DNA of 64,000 nt from Oscillospiraceae bacterium (GTDB lineage Bacteria; Bacillota; Clostridia; Oscillospirales; Ruminococcaceae). Positions 35,828 to 44,774 of the stretch are shown piece after piece. The notes beneath the pieces are model-generated. The model saw nothing but the letters and a program-made list of their open reading frames with translations, was not told the origin of the DNA and did not search any database. Location: contig SVMX01000006.1 in the NCBI GenBank assembly GCA_015067175.1, positions 111,105-175,104 on the forward strand. Direction: 5' to 3'. The position numbers were made by a program, and so were the translations under genes. How positions within the stretch are numbered: the first letter of the stretch is position 1; each line of letters starts with the position of its first letter.

Positions 35828-36778
35828 TTATATGCTGCGGTACAGCATTGCTGCGCCAATAATTCCCGCGTCGTTGCCGAGGCTGCATACAGCAATTTCA
35901 GTGTTTTTCTTGCTGTTTTTGGTGTATATCTGCTCAGCAACCGCCTTTTTCAGCGGCACCATGAGAGTATCACCCTCATTGCACACACCTCCGCCTATGC
36001 AAAGGATATCAGGCTGGAATGTATTGATAACATTCGCAATTCCGCAAGCAAGGTACTTCACATAGCTTTCAGTGACTTCTTTGCCGACCGCGCAGCCTTT
36101 TTTCATAGCAAGGTATGCAGTTCTCGCTCCGCATTTTCCGTCCTCCTCTATCTGCTTTGCAAGCAGCGAATCGGGGTGAAGCTGAGCGGCTTCAGCGGTC
36201 ATCTTACCAAGGCCTGTAGCGGAGGAGTACGCTTCAAAGCAGCCCTTTCTTCCGCAGGTGCACGGTCTGCCGTCAACAACGATGACTGTATGTCCGATCT
36301 CGCCGCCTGCGCAGTTTGAGCCGCTATAAAGCTTGCCATTGATGATAATACCCGAACCTACGCCCGTTCCGAGCGTGATAGCTATAGCGTTATTCGCACC
36401 CTTTGCCGCACCTGCCACAAACTCGCCGAAAGCGGCTGCGTTTGCGTCGTTATCGAGGTATGTCTTAACGCCAAACTCCGTTTCGATATCAGTGCGAAGA
36501 GGCACATTTATAAAGCCGAGGTTATTGGAATACTCCACAACGCCGTCAGTGTTGCAGGTGCCCGGGCAGCCTATTCCGATGGAACTAGCGTCCGAGGGAG
36601 AAATACCAAGCTCCTCGCAAGCAAGTCGCACTGACTTCTTGATATCCTCAAGTATCTCAGCATAAGGGCGCGGAGCATTGGTCTTTACTTTTGCACGTGC
36701 AACGATATTGAAATCATCGTCAACTATTCCGCAAGCTATATTTGTACCGCCGATGTCAATGCCTATGTAGTATGCCAT
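35828..36778 (-). CDS. ROK family glucokinase
   Basis: A sugar kinase of 316 residues. The N-terminal ATP-binding loop is [15 protein letters not shown], and the active-site Asp is in [14 protein letters not shown]. The zinc-binding ROK signature is [18 protein letters not shown]. It phosphorylates glucose or a related hexose. The ATG at 36778 lies behind GGAGG. A slightly longer frame upstream has no better site. It sits between manA and ilvD, with 19 bases to manA, consistent with sugar use. Confidence 0.93.
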   Translation of the reverse strand: MAYYIGIDIGGTNIACGIVDDDFNIVARAKVKTNAPRPYAEILEDIKKSVRLACEELGISPSDASSIGIGCPGTCNTDGVVEYSNNLGFINVPLRTDIETEFGVKTYLDNDANAAAFGEFVAGAAKGANNAIAITLGTGVGSGIIINGKLYSGSNCAGGEIGHTVIVVDGRPCTCGRKGCFEAYSSATGLGKMTAEAAQLHPDSLLAKQIEEDGKCGARTAYLAMKKGCAVGKEVTESYVKYLACGIANVINTFQPDILCIGGGVCNEGDTLMVPLKKAVAEQIYTKNSKKNTEIAVCSLGNDAGIIGAAMLYRSI

Positions 36779-36797
36779 AAGTTTAACCTCCATAAAA

Positions 36798-37763
36798 TCA
36801 GATAATGTCAGTTAAAATTAGCTCTCCCTTGCCGCTTACAGTATAGCTGCCTGTTCCCGCGTCAACAAATACGCTGTCACCCTTTGCTGCTGTAATGCTC
36901 TCGCCGTTTGCCGTAATCGTGCAATTGCCGTCAAGCACCAGTATAGAGTTAAACGACTTTGCGTCAGCTTCAATAGCAACATTGCCGTCAAGCTCAAGCT
37001 TGTTTACGTTGAAATACTCGCAGGAGCGCAGCAGAGTTTTTACACCTCCGTCAAGCTTTTTAGGTGTGCCCTGCGCGGTCGTGGGGTACTTCGGAGGCAC
37101 AAGCTCTGTCACCTCGCAAGCTTTTTCAACGTGCAGAGGCCTGGGCTTTCCATCAGCGCCAACTCTGCCGTAGTCATAAATACGGTAGGTAGTGTTGGAG
37201 TTCTGCTGTATCTCAGCAATGAGGATACCCTTTCCGATAGCGTGGAGAGTTCCCGCCTCTATAAAGAATACATCACCCTTATGCACGGGAACGTTATTTG
37301 TAACTTCAAGAAGTGTGTTGTTTGCGATACGCTCTGCAAATTCCTCGCTGCTTATCTCGTGTTTGAAGCCGTAAAGAAGCTCCGCACCCTCCTCGCAGTC
37401 AACTATGTACCACATCTCGGTCTTGCCGTACTCGCCCTCAACACGCATTGCATAGTCATTTGATGGGTGCACCTGCACGGAAAGATTGTCCTTTGCGTCG
37501 ATAAGCTTTATAAGGATGGGGAAATACTCAAAACGCTCGCAATTCGTGCCGAGAACGCTGTTTCCCTTTGCCTCGATATATTCGGGCAGGGTCTTGCCTG
37601 CATATTCGCCGTTTGCAACTATGCTCTTGCCGTCCTTATGGCAGGAAAGCTCCCAGCTTTCAGCGATCTTATCGCTGTCCATTACCTTTCCGTATTCCTC
37701 GCGAAGTCTGTTTCCGCCCCATATGTAATCTGTACAGTGGGCGGTAAGTTTGATGATACTCAT
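36798..37763 (-). CDS. manA: Mannose-6-phosphate isomerase, class I
   Basis: Interconverts mannose 6-phosphate and fructose 6-phosphate with a cupin-bound zinc. It is 321 residues. Metal ligand stretches are LSVQVHPSNDYA, KTEMWYIVDC and FIEAGTLHAIGKGILIAEIQ. A predicted second cupin forms the C-terminus. The gene lies 19 bases upstream of the ROK kinase and 68 bases downstream of the LUD gene. Together with the kinase it fits the entry of mannose and glucose into glycolysis. Confidence 0.95.
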   Translation of the reverse strand: MSIIKLTAHCTDYIWGGNRLREEYGKVMDSDKIAESWELSCHKDGKSIVANGEYAGKTLPEYIEAKGNSVLGTNCERFEYFPILIKLIDAKDNLSVQVHPSNDYAMRVEGEYGKTEMWYIVDCEEGAELLYGFKHEISSEEFAERIANNTLLEVTNNVPVHKGDVFFIEAGTLHAIGKGILIAEIQQNSNTTYRIYDYGRVGADGKPRPLHVEKACEVTELVPPKYPTTAQGTPKKLDGGVKTLLRSCEYFNVNKLELDGNVAIEADAKSFNSILVLDGNCTITANGESITAAKGDSVFVDAGTGSYTVSGKGELILTDII

Positions 37764-37782
37764 TGAAATATGTCCTTTCGCT

Positions 37783-37824
37783 AATGTGAACGTTTAACAG
37801 CTAAGCGCTGTCAGTGTTTACATT
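37783..37824. repeat. Nested inverted repeats between LUD and manA
   Basis: Outer arms AATGTGAAC and GTTTACATT pair with one mismatch, and inner arms ACAGC and GCTGT pair exactly. This may be an operator for the manA part of the operon or an mRNA hairpin. No T-run follows. Confidence 0.4.
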
Positions 37825-37831
37825 AAAATTA

Positions 37832-38449
37832 TTAATAGCCTAAGTTTTCGTTTACAATAATGACCTTAATTCGGTCAGTCACTCTTTGCTGTCCCAAACG
37901 AACATAAGAACAGCAAATTCTTGCGTCACTGTGGCAATGAGCACACTCGCCTGTCTTTGCACAGGGAGTGTTGCAGTCAAGGCGCACGGTATTCTTCGGA
38001 GCCGCGATCGTTTCAACGCGGCGAACAGCCTCGTCCATATCCTTAACTATCTTGTTGACTCCAACAATGAGAATTACCTGTTTGGGACCGTATATCATAG
38101 CAGAAACACGGTTTCCCTTGCCGTCAACATTGTAAAGCTCACCGTCCTCGGTCAGCGCGTTAGTGCTAGCAAAAAAAGTATCGGAAACGAATGCCTTGCG
38201 CAGTATGTCCTCGACCTCGTCAGGAGTTTTTCCCGCGGAACGGTCAAGGAAAATACCCTTGTATTCGTTCAAAAGCAATTCAGTAACTCCGCTCTCTTTC
38301 ATGCTCATAGAGCCGCCTGCTGTGATAAGCTTATCGTCCTTTATAAGCTCGCGGACGACGCTGTAAAGCTCCTCTCTGCTTTCGACATAAAAGGGCTTCA
38401 TATGATTACGCTCAAGAGCGTTCATTGTTTTTTCGATATTAGTCTGCAT
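37832..38449 (-). CDS. LUD domain protein (LutC/YkgG-like)
   Basis: A 205-residue LUD family (DUF162) protein, related to subunits of lactate utilisation. Features are LITAGGSMSMKESGVTELLL, IFLDRSAGKTPDEV and VSDTFFASTNALTEDGELYN. The C-terminal part holds a cysteine cluster (CNTPCAKTGECAHCHS) that could bind a metal. The ATG has a GAGAGG site. No other lut gene is here, so its role is open. It lies ten bases downstream of the LCP-like gene. Confidence 0.88.
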   Translation of the reverse strand: MQTNIEKTMNALERNHMKPFYVESREELYSVVRELIKDDKLITAGGSMSMKESGVTELLLNEYKGIFLDRSAGKTPDEVEDILRKAFVSDTFFASTNALTEDGELYNVDGKGNRVSAMIYGPKQVILIVGVNKIVKDMDEAVRRVETIAAPKNTVRLDCNTPCAKTGECAHCHSDARICCSYVRLGQQRVTDRIKVIIVNENLGY

Positions 38450-38459
38450 GGTCTACCTC

Positions 38460-39350
38460 TCATTCGTCCTGTCCGCATTTCTGCGAGATCGTCATTCTTG
38501 AGTTGTCTGCTAAAGTAAAAGAACCGTCCTCTCCGTACTCACCGTATGGAATATAATACTCAGCGGGAGCTGAAGCATAGGTTATGGTATTGAGGATAGC
38601 AGCCTTTTTGGAAAGATAAAGTTCCTCCGTTACACTGCTGTCACAATGTTCGGTTATTATCTTGTAGTAATTATCAAGCAAGGAGCTGTCGGTGTAACGA
38701 AGATTTTGATTCAGAAGCTCCGAATAGATATCAGCAATGATATTGAAACGGTAGCCCTCATCATCTCCGAAATCAGCAAAATAAACATATCTGAACAGCG
38801 ATTCGGGGCTAAAGATAAGCTCACCTGCGTTAAAGGTCGCTATCTCCTCTCCGTCTTTTACGATAAGCGTCTTAGGAATATTGTACTTAACATTGCCGTA
38901 GGAAGAAACAAGTCGCATAAAGCTTTCGCGGTTGAAGCTGACATAAGCGTCACATTTCAATCCAGTTGCACTGCTTACGGCAGAAAGCACACCGTTACCG
39001 CCCTTGACCTCAAAAACATTCGACAGGTCGCGGCCCTCCTCTGAAACACTGATACCCTTGGGTACAGGAATAAATACGACTGTATTCTCGACCGCATTAT
39101 AAGACATGATCATAAACAGCTCGGGAATATCTGTTGATTCATCGGAAAGCATTGTGACTAGGGTGAAATTGTGGCTCTTGTCAGGTCTGAAATTATCGGC
39201 AAGCTCACCCGTTGAAGTTAAACCCGTTGTTTCCTTTGCTTCGGGAAACAGATACCAGCTGAATGTCATAATAATGCCGATAATAAACGCAAGCGCTACA
39301 CCAAAGGCTATGAAATAGATATACCAGTTACTTCTTCTTTTTACAGCCAT
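38460..39350 (-). CDS. LCP-like (LytR-CpsA-Psr) membrane protein, active-site Arg absent
   Basis: A 296-residue protein with one N-terminal membrane helix (about 11-35) and an extracellular LCP-like domain. LCP enzymes attach teichoic acids or capsule to peptidoglycan and need conserved Arg residues in the GSDSR and IPRDT blocks. Here those are SDEST and IPVPK, so the usual catalytic arginines are gone. The ATG at 39350 lies behind AAAGG. The family link rests on the fold pattern (topology, VVFIPVPKGISV, a following GG-NGVLSAV) and is moderate. It heads an operon with LUD and manA. Confidence 0.65.
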   Translation of the reverse strand: MAVKRRSNWYIYFIAFGVALAFIIGIIMTFSWYLFPEAKETTGLTSTGELADNFRPDKSHNFTLVTMLSDESTDIPELFMIMSYNAVENTVVFIPVPKGISVSEEGRDLSNVFEVKGGNGVLSAVSSATGLKCDAYVSFNRESFMRLVSSYGNVKYNIPKTLIVKDGEEIATFNAGELIFSPESLFRYVYFADFGDDEGYRFNIIADIYSELLNQNLRYTDSSLLDNYYKIITEHCDSSVTEELYLSKKAAILNTITYASAPAEYYIPYGEYGEDGSFTLADNSRMTISQKCGQDE

Positions 39351-39386
39351 AAAAATCTGCCTTTCATATGAAATTTGCAAAAGCTA

Positions 39387-39415
39387 TTGAAATTTAAACA
39401 AAATAGTAATATAAT
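39387..39415 (+). promoter_or_regulatory. Sigma-A promoter of alr
   Basis: TTGAAA, 17 bases and TATAAT, about 100 bases before alr. It overlaps the divergent leader of the LCP-like gene. Confidence 0.75.
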
Positions 39416-39466
39416 ATTAAGGTATGCAATACAAATGTAATGCCATTAAGGCACCATATATATTTT

Positions 39467-39495
39467 AGTATACCACATTTGTTCTGAAATTTCAA
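39467..39495 (-). promoter_or_regulatory. Sigma-A promoter of the LCP-LUD-manA-glk-ilvD operon
   Basis: TTGAAA, 17 bases and TATACT on the minus strand. It faces the alr promoter, so the two transcripts overlap for about 40 bases. Confidence 0.7.
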
Positions 39496-39511
39496 CACAT
39501 TGAGGTAATAT

Positions 39512-40648
39512 ATGAACAATTTTTACTGGCGAACATGGGCGGAGATAGACCTTGATACGCTCAAAAACAACATAAACGAAATTAAAAAGCTTGCCTGCGG
39601 TAAGGAGATAATCGCCGTAGTTAAGGCTAACGCTTACGGTCACGGCGATATCCACTGTGCCGAGGCGCTGTCAAAATGCGGAATAACGCACTTTGCTGTA
39701 TCAAACCTCTGGGAAGCACAAGGACTTACAAACGGCGGCATTGTGGGTGATATCCTTATTTTCGGCTACTGCGATATACCGCTTATCTTTGAAAATCTTG
39801 ATAAAAATTACATATTCACCGTTGGCACGACAGACTATGCAAAGAAACTCTCTGACGAGGCTATAAAGCGCGGTGTTAAAGTACCCGTGCATATAAAATT
39901 TGACACAGGAATGAGCCGCGTCGGCATAAGCACCGAGGACGAAGCTGACTTTATCCTCTCGCAGAAAGGTCTCGACTGCAAAGCGGCGTATACTCATTTT
40001 GCGGTTGCCGACAGCCTTGACAAAGCTTGCGTGGAATTTACGAAACAGCAGTACAAACGGCTTTCCGATATTTGTCTCAGCAAGGGACTTAAAATGCACT
40101 CGCAGAACAGCGGAGGTATTCTTTTTCACCCTGATTGCGAGGGCGATTATGTTCGTGCGGGTATCGTCATGTACGGACACAAGCCCGACGCCGCTTACCC
40201 CTTCCCCGCTGATATAAAGCCTGTTTTCAGCCTTAAAACAGTAGTCAGCCAACTGAAAACTATCGAAGCGGGTACCACGGTAAGCTATGGCAGGACATTC
40301 ACAGCCGAGCGCAAAACCACACTTGCGCTTATCGCGTGCGGCTATGCAGACGGCTTCAACAGGCGGCTTTCAGGTCAGTGGAGCTGTGAGATAAACGGAC
40401 ATTATGCGCCTGTCTGCGGTCGTATCTGCATGGACCAGACCCTTATCGACGTTACGGATATCCCCGATGTCAAGATCGGCGACATCGTCACTGTATACTC
40501 AAATCAGCTTGATGACAGATGCTCACTTGAAAACGCGGCTGAAAAGATCGGAACGATAAACTACGAGCTTCTGTGCGCTATCGGTACGCGAGTTCCGCGT
40601 ATCTATATAGAGGACGGCAAGGAAACTGAAGTTATAAGGTATGTTTAA
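39512..40648 (+). CDS. alr: Alanine racemase
   Basis: PLP enzyme that makes D-alanine for peptidoglycan, 378 residues. The N-terminal PLP-binding lysine is in AVVKANAYGHG, and HIKFDTGMSRVGI follows. A tyrosine and CGRICMDQTLIDVTDIP mark the C-terminal domain. GAGG lies seven bases before the ATG. It has its own promoter, and a BspA-type LRR gene follows after 13 bases. Confidence 0.97.
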   Translation: MNNFYWRTWAEIDLDTLKNNINEIKKLACGKEIIAVVKANAYGHGDIHCAEALSKCGITHFAVSNLWEAQGLTNGGIVGDILIFGYCDIPLIFENLDKNYIFTVGTTDYAKKLSDEAIKRGVKVPVHIKFDTGMSRVGISTEDEADFILSQKGLDCKAAYTHFAVADSLDKACVEFTKQQYKRLSDICLSKGLKMHSQNSGGILFHPDCEGDYVRAGIVMYGHKPDAAYPFPADIKPVFSLKTVVSQLKTIEAGTTVSYGRTFTAERKTTLALIACGYADGFNRRLSGQWSCEINGHYAPVCGRICMDQTLIDVTDIPDVKIGDIVTVYSNQLDDRCSLENAAEKIGTINYELLCAIGTRVPRIYIEDGKETEVIRYV

Positions 40649-40661
40649 GGAGGTTCAGTCA

Positions 40662-41063
40662 ATGGACAGAGCCCTTCAATGTGGATTTTACAAATTTATC
40701 AAACTGGAAAACAATAAAATAATGCTTTTGAAATATTACGGCAGCGAAACAGATGTAGCTATCCCTCAAAAGATCATGAACTATACTGTTTCTGCCATTG
40801 GCACAACAACCTTTCGTAGTAATACCCGTATAAAACAGATAGTTATACCGTCCACTGTTGAGAGCATTGAAGCATTAAGCTTCAGTGAATGCGTCAATCT
40901 CAGAAAGATAAACATTCCTCCTTTGGTAGATACAATCATGACACATACCTTTGAAGATTGCATAAATCTTGAAACTGTTATTATAGAAAACGAAAACTGT
41001 AAGATTGATGAGCACGCTTTCCTGAACTCTGACCCAAAACTGATTACCGTTAAGACTAACTGA
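40662..41063 (+). CDS. BspA/LRR_5-type leucine-rich repeat protein, short
   Basis: A 133-residue protein with several BspA-like leucine-rich repeats: IKQIVIPSTVESIEALSFS, NLRKINIPPLVDTIMTHTF and NLETVIIENENCKIDEHAFL. There is no signal peptide, so it is likely cytoplasmic, unlike most surface BspA proteins. The true start is the ATG at 40662, with AAGGAGG eight bases before it. An earlier frame start at 40641 overlaps alr. It is probably cotranscribed with alr. Confidence 0.8.
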   Translation: MDRALQCGFYKFIKLENNKIMLLKYYGSETDVAIPQKIMNYTVSAIGTTTFRSNTRIKQIVIPSTVESIEALSFSECVNLRKINIPPLVDTIMTHTFEDCINLETVIIENENCKIDEHAFLNSDPKLITVKTN

Positions 41064-41065
41064 CA

Positions 41066-41090
41066 AAAGCCTGAGAAATACTCAGGCTTT
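41066..41090 (+). terminator. Terminator after the alr operon
   Basis: A perfect ten-base stem with a five-base loop, ending in TTTTTC. Confidence 0.88.
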
Positions 41091-41107
41091 TTCACTGAAG
41101 CTACAAC

Positions 41108-41142
41108 AAAAAGGTTACCATCATAACGGTGGTAACCTTTTT
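41108..41142. terminator. Terminator of the mrp/C_GCAxxG operon
   Basis: A perfect 13-base stem with a nine-base loop. On the minus strand it ends in TTTTTG immediately after the stop at 41144. It can act in both directions. Confidence 0.85.
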
Positions 41143-41143
41143 C

Positions 41144-41599
41144 TTATACTGGATTATCATTAATAAACTGTTCCAAAAGCTCTGCTGCATATCGGCAAAG
41201 CTCCGCACAGGGGCGCTTTTTGTAGTATTCCGAGGTGCGCGCCTCAGGAACAGCCGATTTCTCTGCCTGCTGAAGTCCGAGAAGCTCGCGGCAGATTATA
41301 CTGCCGTTATCCTCACGAAACTTGTCAGCAAGAGCGCGTATCTTTTCATAAAGCTCGGTCTTGGTTTCAGTATCTTTAGGGTCGTTATAGCCGTAGATCA
41401 TGCTTGCCGCCATAGTAAGACCCGTAAAAGTACCGCAGACCTCGCGCATTCTGCCGATACCGCCGCCAAAACCCGAAGCAAGCTTTACGGCTGTGTCGAA
41501 GTCAACGCCAAGCTCCTCGGCGAAAGCGCCGAAAACAGCCTGAGAGCAGTTATAGCCTTCCTTGAAAAGCTCGTATGCTCTTTCACCTTTTATACTCAT
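41144..41599 (-). CDS. C_GCAxxG_C_C family (putative redox) protein
   Basis: A 151-residue protein with the family's spaced cysteines: YNCSQAVFGAF, then SGFGGGIGRMREVCGTFTG, then CRELLG and a late CAELCRYA. The family is thought to be redox-active, but its role is not established. It overlaps the Mrp gene stop by four bases (ATGA), so the two are coupled. That fits a possible link to iron-sulfur handling. Confidence 0.88.
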   Translation of the reverse strand: MSIKGERAYELFKEGYNCSQAVFGAFAEELGVDFDTAVKLASGFGGGIGRMREVCGTFTGLTMAASMIYGYNDPKDTETKTELYEKIRALADKFREDNGSIICRELLGLQQAEKSAVPEARTSEYYKKRPCAELCRYAAELLEQFINDNPV

Positions 41600-42423
41600 T
41601 TGCAGAATTCCTCAACAGCATCTGCGATGGGGTCAGCCGCCTCGGACTCGAACAGCTCGATAAGTCCGCCGTCTACCTGCTTTGCAAGCTCGGTGTCGAT
41701 AGGCAGCTTTGCAAGTACCTTAAGTCCGAACTTCTCTGCAACCTCGTCGATATGACTTTCGCCGAAGATATTCATCTTCTTGCCGCAGTCGGGACAAACA
41801 GCGTAGCTCATATTCTCAACAAGACCGATTATCGGAATATTCATCATCTCAGCCATCTTAACAGCCTTTCCGACGATCATGGAAACAAGCTCCTGAGGAG
41901 ATGTAACAACGATAATGCCGTCAATGGGAAGGCTCTGGAATACTGTCAGCGGAACATCACCTGTTCCGGGAGGCATATCAACGAACATATAGTCAACGTC
42001 GTCCCAAACTACATCTGTCCAGAACTGCTTAACAGTTCCAGCGATAACAGGGCCGCGCCAAATAACAGGGTCGGTCTCGTTTTCAAGCAGGAGATTTACA
42101 GACATCACCTTTGTTCCCTTTTTGGACACAACGGGATATATCTCCTTTTCGTTGCCTTGTGCTCTCTCGTGGATACCAAAAGCCTTAGGTATTGAGGGTC
42201 CTGTGATATCCGCATCAAGAACAGCGGTATTGAAACCGCGGCGGTTCATAAGAACTGCTGACATAGAAGTCACCATGGACTTACCGACACCGCCCTTGCC
42301 GCTGACAACAGCAATGACCTTTTTGATGCTGCTAAGCTCATGGGGCTTTTCAACAAGGCTCTCAGGCTTGCGCGAGGAGCAGTTTGCAGAACAGCTGCTG
42401 CAATCATGTGTACATTCACTCAT
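41596..42423 (-). CDS. Mrp/NBP35-type P-loop ATPase
   Basis: A 275-residue ATPase of the Mrp/NBP35 family, thought to carry iron-sulfur clusters. The N-terminus has a cysteine-rich segment (CTHDCSSCSANC). Walker A is GKGGVGKS at 42-49, and the switch region is DMPPGTGDVPL. A CxxC in YAVCPDCGKK marks the C-terminal cluster site. The ATG at 42423 lies behind AAAGGAAAC. A much longer frame upstream (to 42585) lies inside the NUDIX gene and is rejected. It has its own promoter. Confidence 0.93.
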   Translation of the reverse strand: MSECTHDCSSCSANCSSRKPESLVEKPHELSSIKKVIAVVSGKGGVGKSMVTSMSAVLMNRRGFNTAVLDADITGPSIPKAFGIHERAQGNEKEIYPVVSKKGTKVMSVNLLLENETDPVIWRGPVIAGTVKQFWTDVVWDDVDYMFVDMPPGTGDVPLTVFQSLPIDGIIVVTSPQELVSMIVGKAVKMAEMMNIPIIGLVENMSYAVCPDCGKKMNIFGESHIDEVAEKFGLKVLAKLPIDTELAKQVDGGLIELFESEAADPIADAVEEFCK

Positions 42424-42463
42424 TTTGATCGTTTCCTTTCTGTGCCCTTGCGGGCGGGGTATT

Positions 42464-42492
42464 ATTGTAACGGGGTTGCCGTTTACTGTCAA
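42464..42492 (-). promoter_or_regulatory. Sigma-A promoter of the mrp gene
   Basis: A perfect TTGACA, 17 bases and TACAAT on the minus strand. It overlaps the end of the NUDIX gene. Confidence 0.8.
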
Positions 42493-42965
42493 TTGATTTT
42501 CTTTGTAGGCGACACTTCTCTGCTCCAGGAGTTCAGCTCCTCGCCGAACTGCGGAACACTGATCAGACCAGCAGACCAGAGCCACGCTCTGTCGCGCTCC
42601 GAAAGCTCATCAAGTGCTTTCCACTCGACTGCACGGAGCACCTGTTCGCTTTCACTTAACTCAGGGTCATAGCCGAGCACAGGCTCCTGTGCGCCGATAT
42701 CTATAAGATACGTCCAGTAGCAGCCCGCATTGTACTTGTCATAGCCTAAATAGTACTCTGAGGTCTTGCGCACGAGCACGCCGTCTACGCCGCACTCTTC
42801 TTTAAGCTCACGCAGCGCGCCCTCTTCGGGAGTTTCATAAGGCTCTCTGCCTCCGCCCGGAAGCACCCAATATTCCTCTCCGTCAAGACAGTGCCTAACA
42901 AGCAGTATCTTGTTACCGCGAACAACTAGGGCTTGAACTCTACCGCGCTGAAATTCCTTTTCCAT
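42489..42965 (-). CDS. NUDIX hydrolase
   Basis: A single-domain NUDIX hydrolase of 158 residues, with the complete Nudix box GGREPYE then REL-K-EE-C-GV, and WVLPGGGREPYE before it. It may remove damaged nucleotides or dinucleotide phosphates. It is the last gene of the long tmk-to-deoB transcript, six bases beyond deoB. The ribosome binding site is weak (GAGTGA). Confidence 0.9.
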   Translation of the reverse strand: MEKEFQRGRVQALVVRGNKILLVRHCLDGEEYWVLPGGGREPYETPEEGALRELKEECGVDGVLVRKTSEYYLGYDKYNAGCYWTYLIDIGAQEPVLGYDPELSESEQVLRAVEWKALDELSERDRAWLWSAGLISVPQFGEELNSWSREVSPTKKIN

Positions 42966-42971
42966 AGCTTA

Positions 42972-44093
42972 TCACTCAACTTGAAGTAGCTTTAAAACAG
43001 CCGTTGATATATTATCAAAGCCGCTTAAAGTGCCGTAATTCTGCGGAGCTATACCATCTCCGTAAATAAGCAGCGGAATATACTCTCTTGTGTGGTCTGT
43101 GCCCGTATGGCATGGGTCGCAGCCATGATCGGCTGTTATCATAAGAACATCGTCAGAGTGCATTTCGGTGATAAAACCTCCGAGCCACTTATCAAACTCA
43201 TTCAAAGCATTCGCATAACCGTCAGCGTCGCGGCGATGACCGAAGCTCATATCAAAATCAACGAGATTTGTAAAGCAAAGTCCATTGAAGTCCTTCTGCT
43301 GATAGCGTGAGGTTATCTCCATGTCGGCGGCATTTCCGATAGTTCTGTCTTGATCGGTAAGACCCTTGCCCGCAAAGATATCATATATCTTTCCTACTCC
43401 GATAACATCCTTGCCTGCTGCTTTAAGCTTATCAAGGAGCGTTTCTTTCGGAGGAACGAGCGAAAAATCATGTCGGCGCGAGGTGCGCGTGTAGGGGTGC
43501 TCGCCTTCAAACGGACGCGCAATAACTCTGCCCACAGCGTGTTCTCCGACAAGAATTTCACGGGCTATCTCACAATATTTATAAAGCTGCTCAACAGGTA
43601 CGATGCTTTCATGCACCGCTATCTGGAATACGCTGTCCGCAGAGGTGTAGACGATAAGCGCGCCTGTTTCGACGTGCTGCTGTCCGTAGTCTGCGATAAC
43701 CTTTGTACCCGAATAAGGCTTGTTGCAAAGCACCTTTCTGCCTGTTGCCTGCTCGAATTTGCTGATAATATCATCAGGGAAACCATCAGGATAAGTCGGA
43801 AATGCCCTTTCGGATACAAGCCCCGCAATTTCCCAGTGACCCGTTGTTGTGTCCTTGCCCTTGGATTTCTCAGATATACGCATATAAGCCGCTTTTGGCG
43901 AAGCAGTTTTTTTGCCGACCTCAACACCGTCAATATTGAAAAGACCGAAGCTCTGCATATTCGGCACAAAAAGCTCGCCCGTGCCAAAGCAAGAACGCAG
44001 CGTATTAGCCCCCTTGTCGCCGAAATCAGCGGCGTCAGGCAGCTCGCCAATACCAAAGCTGTCAAGCACTATCAAAAAAACACGTTTTGCCAT
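42972..44093 (-). CDS. deoB: Phosphopentomutase
   Basis: Metal-dependent enzyme that interconverts deoxyribose 5- and 1-phosphates, 373 residues. The opening FLIVLDSFGIGELPDA holds the first Asp metal ligand, and DTTTGHWEIAG gives the catalytic threonine. Later ligands are in NLVDFDMSFGHRRD and MITADHGCDP. The start is the ATG at 44093, behind GGAGG and just past the deoC stop. An earlier start lies within deoC. It is paired with deoC for nucleoside degradation. Confidence 0.97.
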   Translation of the reverse strand: MAKRVFLIVLDSFGIGELPDAADFGDKGANTLRSCFGTGELFVPNMQSFGLFNIDGVEVGKKTASPKAAYMRISEKSKGKDTTTGHWEIAGLVSERAFPTYPDGFPDDIISKFEQATGRKVLCNKPYSGTKVIADYGQQHVETGALIVYTSADSVFQIAVHESIVPVEQLYKYCEIAREILVGEHAVGRVIARPFEGEHPYTRTSRRHDFSLVPPKETLLDKLKAAGKDVIGVGKIYDIFAGKGLTDQDRTIGNAADMEITSRYQQKDFNGLCFTNLVDFDMSFGHRRDADGYANALNEFDKWLGGFITEMHSDDVLMITADHGCDPCHTGTDHTREYIPLLIYGDGIAPQNYGTLSGFDNISTAVLKLLQVE

Positions 44094-44094
44094 A

Positions 44095-44760
44095 TTAATA
44101 GCCTCCATTGCTCTCGCCGTCAAGCAGCAGCTTTACAGCAGAGCTTGTTCCGATACGCTCACAACCCTCGTTGAGGAACATCTCAAGATCAGCCTTTGTC
44201 TTTACTCCACCGGCGGCTTTCATCTTTACATTATCTCCTATGTGCTGCTTGAACAAACGTATATCTTCTATCTTAGCCCCGTCAGTGCCAAAGCCTGTAG
44301 ATGTCTTGATATAATCTGCACCTGCGCGGGTAACAGCGCCGCAAAGCTTAATTTTTTCGTCCTCTGTAAGATAACAGGTCTCGATAATGACCTTTAGTAC
44401 GCTTTCGCCGCAACTGCGCTTTACCGCTGCAATCTCAGCCTCAATAACGTCAAAGCGCCCGTTTTTCACATCACAGATATTAATAACCATGTCAACTTCA
44501 TCTGCTCCGTCCTTAATCGCCTGCTGTGCCTCAAAGCACTTTACTGCAGACGCGGAATATCCGAGCGGAAAACCTATAACAGTGCAGATCTTAAGCTCTT
44601 TATAAGTTTTTCTCACATACGCCACATAGCAAGGAGGAATACACACCGAAGCGGTGTTGTATTTCAGCGCTTCCTCACAGAGCTTGTCTATCTCGGCTTG
44701 TGTAGAGGTAGGGCGCAGCAGCGTATGGTCGATATGGGGAAATATGTCCTTGTTTTCCAT
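44095..44760 (-). CDS. deoC: Deoxyribose-phosphate aldolase
   Basis: Class I aldolase that splits deoxyribose 5-phosphate, 221 residues. The Schiff-base lysine is in YIKTSTGFG. IDHTLLRP at the N-terminus and VKAAGGVKTKADL-type residues near the end (written KAAGGVKTKADLE) are conserved. The ATG follows AGGACGG, 14 bases past the GH3 gene. The GH3-deoC-deoB-NUDIX stretch looks like one transcript. Confidence 0.97.
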   Translation of the reverse strand: MENKDIFPHIDHTLLRPTSTQAEIDKLCEEALKYNTASVCIPPCYVAYVRKTYKELKICTVIGFPLGYSASAVKCFEAQQAIKDGADEVDMVINICDVKNGRFDVIEAEIAAVKRSCGESVLKVIIETCYLTEDEKIKLCGAVTRAGADYIKTSTGFGTDGAKIEDIRLFKQHIGDNVKMKAAGGVKTKADLEMFLNEGCERIGTSSAVKLLLDGESNGGY

Positions 44761-44774
44761 GTTAAACCGTCCTG

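Noticed and set aside
35776..35940. N-terminal extension of ilvD to 35940
   Set aside because: It overlaps the end of the glucokinase gene and has no similarity to the family. The ATG at 35775 fits the known length and has AAGGAA upstream.
42424..42585. N-terminal extension of the Mrp gene to 42585
   Set aside because: It runs through the NUDIX gene and the TTGACA/TACAAT promoter. The ATG at 42423 has a good binding site.
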